Below, piece after piece: positions 1-7,000 of a stretch of DNA of 9,336 nucleotides. A program made the translations under genes and the position numbers. Origin of the DNA: Planctomycetaceae bacterium (GTDB lineage: Bacteria > Planctomycetota > Planctomycetia > Pirellulales > Thermoguttaceae). Within the stretch, counting starts at the first letter, position 1, and each line of letters opens with the position of its first letter. The stretch spans positions 1 through 9,336 of the forward strand of contig JAITBS010000086.1 of the NCBI GenBank assembly GCA_031283515.1. Direction: 5' to 3'. The notes beneath the pieces are model-generated. The model did no database searches. It had not been told where the DNA came from and worked only from the letters and a program-made list of their open reading frames with translations.

Positions 1-71
1 CAACTCTCCGCCAATAAAAGATGACCAAAATGAATAGGGTCAAAAGCTCCGCCAAAAATCCCGTAACGCAT
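1..71 (-). CDS. nadD: nicotinate-nucleotide adenylyltransferase, N-terminal fragment
   Basis: Only the first 23 codons lie in the window; the gene continues leftwards past base 1. The translation begins MRYGIFGGAFDPIHFGHLLL, which carries the nucleotidyltransferase signature GGxFDPxHxGH (residues 7-17). The two histidines of HxGH bind the ATP phosphates in this fold (CTP_transf_like). NadD transfers AMP from ATP to nicotinate mononucleotide in cytoplasmic NAD synthesis. The start is chosen because family members begin at this point and an in-frame TGA lies a few codons upstream. A GGAG at 74-77 is only 2 bases from the ATG, unusually close for a ribosome binding site. A related adenylyltransferase such as CoaD is possible, but the MRxGIFGGxFDPxHxGHLLLAE form is typical of NadD. 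Confidence 0.85.
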   Translation of the reverse strand, partial: MRYGIFGGAFDPIHFGHLLLAES

Positions 72-296
72 CGCTCCAATCCAAAATCAAAAGTAATCGC
101 CCATTTTTATTAACCGCCACCAACTGCTAGAACATATAGGGCAAATAGTCCGTAAATTACACAGATAGATTATGAATTTTAATCTTCAACAGGAACACAT
201 TGATCAATCACCACAAGACAAACCAATTTCCGGTAAAACGAATATTGGTTTGTCTTGTATTTTTACGCTGTTAATAAATTTGTTGTCTTCAATTGT
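72..296. other. intergenic region between isomerase-like gene and nadD
   Basis: This stretch separates the stop of the isomerase-like gene from the start of nadD, both on the minus strand. It contains one strong hairpin (213-258, listed separately) and a 10-bp palindrome ATTGATCAAT at 199-208. I found no convincing promoter for nadD and no coding sequence. Short plus-strand open frames here look like chance. Confidence 0.5.
213..258 (-). terminator. 15-bp perfect hairpin after the isomerase-like gene
   Basis: Bases 213-227 (ACAAGACAAACCAAT) are the exact reverse complement of 244-258, with a 16-base loop. The hairpin lies about 40 bases past the isomerase stop codon, where a transcript end is expected. 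For minus-strand transcription no clear U-run follows the stem. The T-run (ATTTTTA, 259-265) is on the plus-strand side, where no gene points at it. It may therefore stabilise an mRNA 3' end rather than act as a classical intrinsic terminator. The hairpin itself is certain; the function is inferred. Confidence 0.5.
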
Positions 297-1349
297 TTAT
301 TTCCAGCCGTATTCATTTCGGACATTGAGCATTGCGGTAAGAATGTCATTCCATGTTTGAGGGTTCATCATGACGGTATTGGGAAACATGCAGCCATCCC
401 AACAAATGTGATTGAACCGTTTGGTCAATCCGTCTTCATCTTTGAGCCAAAAACCGGCGTAATACGTGATATCGAGTTTACCGTTTGGGTCTTTTGCCAA
501 ACAATGTCTTCCGGTTTTATCATGATCGCCGCTGCCGAAAACAGTACCGTCATTTTGTGCGATATGCAAATCAACAGTCCAATGCCGTAATGCATCCGTC
601 ATTTTACGGTAGGCGGTATCGAAAACTGTTTTGTCTTTCCAGTCAAAATTTTCCGGTAACAGCCGGTCTTCTGGGGCGTTGTAACCGAGCAGGTACAACA
701 AGGTGTGCGACAAATCCGCTTGAAAACCAAGAGTCTGCGGACGATCAACCATTTCGAGAATTTGGAGCATTCGTTTCCAACTGTGAATTCCTCCCCAACA
801 GATTTCGCCCTCACAAGCCAGAACTTCGTCAAACTGAGCGGCGATTTCACAGGCTTCGGTAAAAGTTTGAGCGATAAGTTTTTGATTCCCTTCCGGGTCT
901 TTTGCCCAATCTTCAACACTTGCCGATGTATCGATCCGAACACAACCATTGGGACGAACACCAAGTTTACGGAGTTCGGATGCGATTCGGCAGGCTTTTT
1001 TAACTTGTGTGAGGAATTTTTGGCGTTCGGTTTCATTTCCTATTGTGGAACCGCCGCCGGTTCCACTCCACACCGGAGCAACTACCGTTCCAATTTCAAG
1101 ATGGAGCGATTGTGCTTTTTCAGCCAGTTTTTTGATATCATCTTCTGACGAATCAATATCGAAATGGGGATTACTCAGGAACAGGTCAAACCCGTCAAAT
1201 TTAACTCCGTCCACTTCAGTTTCCGTTGTCAAACGGAGCATTGTATCAAGATCAATAATTGGGTCTGCATCCGATCCTCCCTTACCAACAACACCGGGCC
1301 ATGTTGCGTTATGGAGTTTGGGGAAGGCGTTTGATTTACGTTTTGCCAT
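297..1349 (-). CDS. sugar isomerase/epimerase-like TIM-barrel protein
   Basis: A 350-residue cytoplasmic protein with no signal peptide, resembling the xylose isomerase-like TIM-barrel group (AP_endonuc_2 fold). These enzymes use a divalent metal held by Glu, Asp and His at the barrel mouth to isomerise or epimerise sugars. Candidate ligands are visible: E180/E182 in LACEGEICWGGIHSW, D212 and H215 in GFQADLSHT, H262 in DLHIAQNDG, H276 in GSGDHDKTG, and H314/D318 in NHICWDGCMFPN. The N-terminal segment NAFPKLHNATWPGVVGKG and the C-terminal NPQTWNDIL block recall uncharacterised planctomycete and verrucomicrobial proteins of similar length. Start: ATG at 1349, with GGAGA 8 bases upstream. The 240-base gap from rny suggests its own promoter. 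The substrate cannot be read from sequence, so no gene symbol is given. Confidence 0.8.
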   Translation of the reverse strand: MAKRKSNAFPKLHNATWPGVVGKGGSDADPIIDLDTMLRLTTETEVDGVKFDGFDLFLSNPHFDIDSSEDDIKKLAEKAQSLHLEIGTVVAPVWSGTGGGSTIGNETERQKFLTQVKKACRIASELRKLGVRPNGCVRIDTSASVEDWAKDPEGNQKLIAQTFTEACEIAAQFDEVLACEGEICWGGIHSWKRMLQILEMVDRPQTLGFQADLSHTLLYLLGYNAPEDRLLPENFDWKDKTVFDTAYRKMTDALRHWTVDLHIAQNDGTVFGSGDHDKTGRHCLAKDPNGKLDITYYAGFWLKDEDGLTKRFNHICWDGCMFPNTVMMNPQTWNDILTAMLNVRNEYGWK

Positions 1350-1357
1350 CGTTTGGT

Positions 1358-1362
1358 TCTCC
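1358..1362 (-). promoter_or_regulatory. ribosome binding site of isomerase-like gene
   Basis: GGAGA on the minus strand, 8 bases before the ATG at 1349. It is a good Shine-Dalgarno match at a normal distance and fixes this start. Confidence 0.7.
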
Positions 1363-1459
1363 GAAACAGTTTACAATTGGGCAGATTTTTTCTTATTTTT
1401 TATAGAAAATTATTTTCATAAAAAGTAAAAAAGGAAAATAATTGGAACATTGGAAAATT

Positions 1460-1487
1460 ATTTTAACAATTTCTCAACAGGGTTCAA
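1460..1487 (-). promoter_or_regulatory. candidate sigma-70-type promoter for isomerase-like gene
   Basis: On the minus strand TTGAAC (1487-1482) and TAAAAT (1465-1460) are separated by 16 bases, giving 4/6 and 5/6 matches to the -35 and -10 consensus. Transcription would start near 1453 and leave a leader of about 100 bases. The region is so AT-rich that chance matches are likely, so this is a weak inference. Confidence 0.25.
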
Positions 1488-1589
1488 TACTTGCCGAATT
1501 TTTTCTGATTGTTTCGGAATTTGGGAAATAATGATTAAATGTAATCTGTCAGTGGAATTATTATAAATATGGAAATTTTACAACAATGT

Positions 1590-3149
1590 TTATTTGGCAA
1601 TTTCAACAAACCGTGTTTCGCGGATTACGGTAACTTTAATTTCGCCCGGGAATTGAACTCGTTCCGTTAAAGAATGAGCAATATCATGGCAAATTTTGGC
1701 AGCACCTTCATCAGTTAATTGCTGAGCGTTGAGAAGTACCCGCATCTCACGACCCGCCTGAACCGCGTATGCCTGCTCAACTCCCGGAAATTCATTCGCA
1801 ATCGCTTCTAATTCCTCCATACGGCGAATATAATTTTCCAACGATTCCCGCCTCGCTCCGGGACGTGAAGCACTGCAAGCATCCGCAACCGCAACAATAA
1901 TTGTATAAGGATAATCAATTTTCGCATCCTCATGATGTCCCAACGCCGCCTGAACTACCTCCAACGGTTCACCATAACGTTTTAATAAATCCGATCCGAT
2001 TTTGGGATGACCGCCTTCCGTTTCGTGATCCGCTGCCTTGCCAATATCGTGCAACAATCCACAACGCCGTGCCAATTTTTCGTTGAAACCCAACTCAACT
2101 GCAATCAAACCGGAAAGGAACGCAACCTCAATTGCGTGACGAAGAACATTTTGACTATAACTCGTACGAAAATACAGCCTGCCAAGAAGATTGATCGTTC
2201 GCTCGTTCAAACCGAAAATGTCAACTTCCTGAGCTGCTTCTTGTCCGGCTTTTTGAACAAACATTTGAACTTCGCGGTTTGTTTCACTGACAATTTCTTC
2301 GATTCGCGAAGGATGAATTCGCCCGTCAGCAATCAATCGGTTCAACGCCAAACGGGCAACCTCACGCCGAATCGGATCAAAACCGCTGACAATCACCACA
2401 CCCGGTGTATCGTCAATAATCATGTCCACTCCTGTGGCTTTCTCAAACGCCCGAATATTACGCCCTTCACGACCAATAATTCGTCCCTTCATATCATCAT
2501 TCGGAATGTCCACCGTACAGGTTGTAGATTCGGCAGTGTGCGGAGCAGCATAACGTTGCATCGCCCCCAACAAAATATTGCGGGTTAATATTTCACAACG
2601 TTCCTTCAATTGTTTCTCGTGACGAAGAATCAATGTGCCGGTTTCTTCGTGGAGTTCTTTTTCAAGTTGCAGCAGCAATTTCTCTGTGGCTTCTTCCCGA
2701 CTCAAACCGGAAAATTCATAGAGCGTTAACCGTTCTTTCTCAATTAACTTTAAAAGTTCGTCGTTACGGCGGTTGGTATCATCGATCCGTTCTGTCAATT
2801 TACGTTGTGTATTTTCAACGAGTTTTTCCAGTTTACGTTGGTCTTCCGCCTGTTTATCAAGAATATCTTGACGTTTATCAAGAATACGTTCGCGGTCATG
2901 AAGTTCCTGCCGGATTTTGCGAAATTCGTTTTCGTTTTCTTCTTTCAGTTGAATTGCTTTTTCCTTAACTCGGAGTTCCGCTTCACGAGTTGTGTTTTCG
3001 GCTTCAAGTTCGGCACGGCGCAAAATCTCTTTCGACCTAATAACCGTGTCCGCCTGACGGCGCGCATCAACAAACCGAACTCCAAAATAAGTCGTAATAA
3101 CTGAAAGAACCGATGTAATCGCTACGGTGATCCATTGTATTGTTTCCAT
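1590..3149 (-). CDS. rny: ribonuclease Y
   Basis: A 519-residue membrane-anchored endoribonuclease, close to the roughly 520 residues of Bacillus subtilis RNase Y. RNase Y starts mRNA decay by internal cleavage and is held at the cytoplasmic membrane. Domains in order: N-terminal membrane segment (about residues 4-26); long charged coiled coil (about 30-200, RNase_Y_N); KH RNA-binding domain with the signature GRIIGREGRNIR (222-233); HD phosphohydrolase domain with H338, the HD pair in LLHDIGK (H367, D368), GHHED (405-408) and D423 as likely metal ligands. The C-terminal tail IKVTVIRETRFVEIAK is typical. Start: ATG at 3149, with AAGG 7 bases upstream. No residue expected for activity appears missing. 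The next gene upstream is divergent and 903 bases away, so rny probably begins a transcript. Confidence 0.97.
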   Translation of the reverse strand: METIQWITVAITSVLSVITTYFGVRFVDARRQADTVIRSKEILRRAELEAENTTREAELRVKEKAIQLKEENENEFRKIRQELHDRERILDKRQDILDKQAEDQRKLEKLVENTQRKLTERIDDTNRRNDELLKLIEKERLTLYEFSGLSREEATEKLLLQLEKELHEETGTLILRHEKQLKERCEILTRNILLGAMQRYAAPHTAESTTCTVDIPNDDMKGRIIGREGRNIRAFEKATGVDMIIDDTPGVVIVSGFDPIRREVARLALNRLIADGRIHPSRIEEIVSETNREVQMFVQKAGQEAAQEVDIFGLNERTINLLGRLYFRTSYSQNVLRHAIEVAFLSGLIAVELGFNEKLARRCGLLHDIGKAADHETEGGHPKIGSDLLKRYGEPLEVVQAALGHHEDAKIDYPYTIIVAVADACSASRPGARRESLENYIRRMEELEAIANEFPGVEQAYAVQAGREMRVLLNAQQLTDEGAAKICHDIAHSLTERVQFPGEIKVTVIRETRFVEIAK

Positions 3150-3156
3150 AATGTTG

Positions 3157-3160
3157 CCTT
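3157..3160 (-). promoter_or_regulatory. ribosome binding site of rny
   Basis: AAGG on the minus strand, 7 bases before the rny ATG at 3149. It is short but well placed. Confidence 0.5.
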
Positions 3161-3264
3161 TGAACGATCAGATTTGAATCCCGAAAAAAGCAGACCAATC
3201 CGGCGAAAAAGTAATCAAAAAAACCGGAAACATTGTACAAACCGGAAAACTCCGCATACAAATT

Positions 3265-3293
3265 CTTATTGACAATACATTCCAATAAGTCAA
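3265..3293 (-). promoter_or_regulatory. candidate sigma-70-type promoter for rny
   Basis: On the minus strand TTGACT (3293-3288, 5/6) and AATAAG (3270-3265, 4/6) are separated by 17 bases. The predicted start near 3258 gives a leader of about 108 bases before rny. A small inverted repeat (CTTATTG 3265-3271 with CAATAAG 3283-3289) overlaps the candidate -10 and spacer. The element is weak and sits in AT-rich DNA. Confidence 0.3.
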
Positions 3294-3643
3294 GACAACA
3301 ATACCAACACCATCGTAAATATGGAATTTTAACATCAATGAAAAAACTCCAACAATTCCCTGACAAATAAAATAACCTGTTACAGAGAAACCAAAAAAAT
3401 TGGAAACAAAATAAAACGGAACGGAATAATGTCTTGAAAATCAAAAAAGCAAGCAATAAATCACCATTCGTCTTCTTCAATACAGTTTTACCGATGGAAA
3501 GTTTTTGGAACTTCATCAGGAAAAAAACCGACAGGAAATAAAAAATTTCAGGAAAAATCATACGCTCAAATGAAGGTTAAACCAAATGTCCGGCTTGCTT
3601 AAAAACTAACGCAATGTCAATAATATGTTCTCAGAAATTTCGA

Positions 3644-3694
3644 TTGCCGCCACTCGGCAACGCTTTATCCGAAAGATTCGATAAATCTTTACGG
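3644..3694. other. two adjacent hairpins in a GC-richer island; possible structured RNA
   Basis: Hairpin 1 pairs TTGCCG (3644-3649) with CGGCAA (3655-3660) around a 5-base loop. Hairpin 2 pairs CCGAAAGATT (3669-3678) with AATCTTT-A-CGG (3684-3694), one bulged A, around the 5-base loop CGATA. A further TATC/GATA pairing outside hairpin 2 is possible. The island stands out against very AT-rich flanks, which in such genomes often marks a structured RNA or long leader. Strand and function are unknown. I could not fold it into a tRNA, and I recognise no known RNA family. Confidence 0.3.
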
Positions 3695-3992
3695 TGATAT
3701 GTTATTCATCTTTCCCATTTTTTGTCAACATCGACAAAACTAAGGACTGGTTCTATAATCATAAAGAATTTTTTAAAACACTGCAACACGTTTTATAAAA
3801 AAATATATTTCAAATATTGGCAGGTAAAATTTATTTGAAAACTTTTGAAAACTAAGTATTTCTAAAATAATCTTACAATCCGCAAACAGAAAATCACAAT
3901 GTCTGAATTTGTTAATATTGGAAAGATAAAAAAAATAAATAAAATAGATGATTATTTATCAGAGAAAATACGATACATAGGTAAAAAAGGTA

Positions 3993-4014
3993 TTTTAGAT
4001 AGAAATGTCTAAAA
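3993..4014 (+). promoter_or_regulatory. small inverted repeat upstream of chemoreceptor gene
   Basis: TTTTAGA (3993-3999) and TCTAAAA (4008-4014) form a 7-bp inverted repeat with an 8-base gap, 38 bases before the start codon. A second, weaker one (ATCATT 4018-4023, AATGAT 4035-4040) follows. They could be operator sites or chance structures in AT-rich DNA. Confidence 0.2.
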
Positions 4015-4052
4015 AGTATCATTATATGGTTTAAAATGATCTGAAATATCCT

Positions 4053-7000
4053 ATGAAAACAGAACGTTTACTATCTTTGTGTGTAAGCATTATCCTGCTT
4101 ACAACGACTATCATTATTCTCTTTACTTTTCTGGAAAGAAAGAATATTAAATCGGTTACGTCAAAAATGACTTCCAACCGATCCGCCTTTCTGGAAAAAA
4201 TCGAACTACAAAATACAACCGATTCCAAACAGATTCATGAATTATTGCTCAATCAAAATTCCTTAGCAGAGAAGGAATTACAGGATTGGGTTCAGTTGAG
4301 TCTTCAAAATTCGGCTCAAAGTATCTCCAATCACTTTGAAACAGAGTTGAACGGGTTAGTCAATCTCGCGAATCTTTTCGCCATAACCTGTTACACTGAA
4401 AAACTTAATCACGATCATCGTTCACGTAATTCCGGTTCCGATACAATTTTTCTGATTCCAATACCCCAAAACAGTGTTTATCAGGAAGTCGTGTTTCGTG
4501 GAACTCCCCGAAAAAAAAATGAAGAACTCCCAAATGAAGAGCAATGTTGTGATAATCCGGTAATCACCGCCAATCAATTGCCCATTCCAAAATCTCACAA
4601 ACTTATCATGATTCCGTCTGTGATTCCTGATTATTCTGTTTCTCAGCAAGCCGCCATTGATAAACAAGAAACAAAAAATGGAACTGCACTTGAACAGATT
4701 TGCGATGAATTCGCTGAACTTTTACAAGATCATCCGTTTATTTATTTTAATTCGGACACAGTTGACTCGGAGGAACTTCAACAATCTCAGAATGAACAGA
4801 ACCAAACAACCGAAGAAACCGCCGCAAAACAAAAACTTGAAAAAGAATTAGCGGAAAAGAAGCAAGCCGAAGAACTTGCGGCAAAACAAAAACTTGAAAA
4901 AGAATTAGCAGAAAAGAAGCAAGCCGAAGAAGTTGCGGAAAAACATAAAATTGCAAAAGAACTTGCGGAAAAGAAGCAAGCCGAAGAACTTGCGGAAAAA
5001 CAAAAAATTGAGAAAGAATTAACGGAAAAGAAGCAAGCCGAAGAACTTGCGGAAAAACAAAAACTTGAAAAAGAATTAGCGGAAAAGAAGCAAGCTGAAG
5101 AAGTTGCGGAAAAACAAAAAATTGAGAAAGAATTAGCGGAAAAGAAGCAAGCAGAAGAAGTTGCGGAAAAACAAAAAATTGAAAAAGAATTAACGGAAAA
5201 GAAGCAAGCCGAAGAACTTGCGGCAAAACAAAAACTTGCAAAAGAATTAGCAGAAAAAAAGCAAGCCGAAGAACTTGCGGCAAAACAAAAACTTGAAAAA
5301 GAATTAGCGGAAAAGAAGCAAGCCGAAGAACTTGCGGCAAAACAAAAACTTGAGAAAGAACTTGCGGAAAAGAAGCAAGCCGAAGAAGTTGCGGCAAAAC
5401 AAAAACTTGAAAAAGAATTAACAGAAAAGAAGCAATCTGAAGAAGTTGCGGCAAAACAAAAACTTGAAAAAGAATTAACGGAAAAGAAGCAATCTGAAGA
5501 AGTTGCGGCAAAACAAAAAATTGAAAAAGAACCAGCGGAAAAAAAACAAGTTGAAGAGGAAGTTGTAAAGCAACCGGTTACGAAAAAAGTTATTGTCAAT
5601 TCTGGCGGCAAGCAAACAGAAACTTCTTCTGTTCAACCGGTTGTTGTGGAGCCAGGATCGGAGCGAGAAGTGATTTCCGAAACGGCTCAACAAAAAACCA
5701 GTGCTGACAAGGACATCAATCCTCTTGATCATGATGAGCGGGACTTTTTGAAAGATTGGACGTATAAAACGGTTCGGGAAAATAATCGGATTCAGGCGGC
5801 GTGGTTTTGTTGGGAGCCCAATGCGTTTGACAAGTTTGATAGTCAAAAAGGACGATTTTCCGTGCGAAGTTATCGCAACAATAAATCATTAATTGAATTG
5901 GGTGATGTTGTTCGGCCGGATGTTTCGGCGTATTATGTCAAGCCGTTTCAAAGCGGTCAAACAATTATTTCGGAACCGTATCAACAAAATGACAGTGAGT
6001 TAATTATTTCAATTTCCTCTCCGATTCATTATCGTAACAAGACGTTTGGAGTTTGCGGGATAGACTTGCAGCCGCGTGATTGGGTAAAAATGTTGTCTCA
6101 AACACTGGAGAATAATCCTGTGTTGAAAAAGAACGGTAAGGTTTATCTGATTTCGCCGGAAAAAAAAGTTATTGCGTCGAATGATTTATCGGTTGTCGGT
6201 AAAACAATTCCGGCAGGGCGTGATCTTATTTCCGTAACGTCAACATTTATTGTGACGGGTAATACATGGACGATTCGTATTGATGTTCCGAAAACAGATG
6301 TTGAGGCTGCCGGTTCAAAATTTCGTACAGTTCACGAAAAAACGGTTCAGGCAGTAACTTCCGCCAAAGAATCCTTCACCGCTTCAATTCAGTCCGCCGG
6401 AACAGAATTAACAAACAAACAAAATACAGAAGAAAAACGAATTAAACGACAAATATTATTGACTGCTTTAATTGTATTTTTTGCCGGTCTTTTTGCTGCG
6501 TGGGGAATTACCCGAATGGTTCGGCGGCGTGTGAAATATCTGGAACATTTATATCGGCAAATTATTGAAGTGATTCCGTTACCGTTATTTGTAGTTGATT
6601 CGGATAATGCTGTTTACCTGAAAAATAAGACTGCGGAACAGCAAAAACTTAAATTTTCAGAAGATGCATTGAAATTATTGTATCAACGTAATACATCGGT
6701 AATAAACAGTTCGTCGGATTCTTCACATTACAAAATTCATTCCGAACGCCTTTTCAATCGGCGAAAGCAAACAGTTGGAAGTGTTCAGGTGTTTGCCGAT
6801 GTAACACTTCAAACACAAACAACACAACAGCTTCAAGAGATTGAAACGATTGTCGGAAAAACACAGAGAGAGGTGAAGACGATTGCGTCGTTTACAGATT
6901 CTTTGCAAAATGGTCTTCAACAATCGACGAATCAATTGAATGAAATGGTTGAAAAAGTTCATCGAACCAGTGAGTTGACGGAATCGAACGGGCGAAATGC

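Larger units (their letters stand above)
3150..4052. other. long gene-free region between divergent rny and chemoreceptor genes
   Basis: This 903-base stretch contains no gene I can support on either strand. A 164-codon minus-strand frame (3561-3067) overlaps rny and has the Phe/Cys/Trp-rich make-up of non-coding AT-rich DNA. Visible structure: a candidate rny promoter; two copies of AACCGGAAA (3222-3230, 3240-3248); a GC-richer island with two hairpins (3644-3694); a perfect 10-bp tandem duplication TTTGAAAACT (3834-3843, 3844-3853); and a 7-bp hairpin just before the chemoreceptor (3993-4014). About 3700-4050 is extremely AT-rich and probably holds the chemoreceptor promoter. Confidence 0.6.

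Noticed and set aside
172..590. Plus-strand open frames over the isomerase-like gene end and the adjacent gap
   Set aside because: They lie mainly antisense to a well-supported gene, have no ribosome binding site, and look like shadow translation.
3067..3561. 164-codon minus-strand open frame upstream of and overlapping rny
   Set aside because: It overlaps the rny start in another frame, is rich in Phe, Cys, Tyr and Trp as expected from AT-rich non-coding DNA, and resembles no family.
3644..3694. tRNA or tmRNA candidate because of a TTCGA-containing loop
   Set aside because: The TTCGA lies in a stem-loop with the wrong loop size and position for a T-arm. No acceptor stem or anticodon arm can be built around it.
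4821..5561. TolA or another cell-envelope spanning protein
   Set aside because: The repeats look TolA-like, but the same continuous reading frame ends in a clear MCP signalling domain, so the protein is a chemoreceptor.
4747..5611. Two long minus-strand open frames (about 254 and 274 codons) opposite the chemoreceptor repeats
   Set aside because: They are the complement of the AAKQKLEKELAEKKQAEEL repeat and show the same 19-residue period with Phe/Ser/Cys- or Leu/Pro-rich shadow composition. No start signals or gene-like sequence support them.
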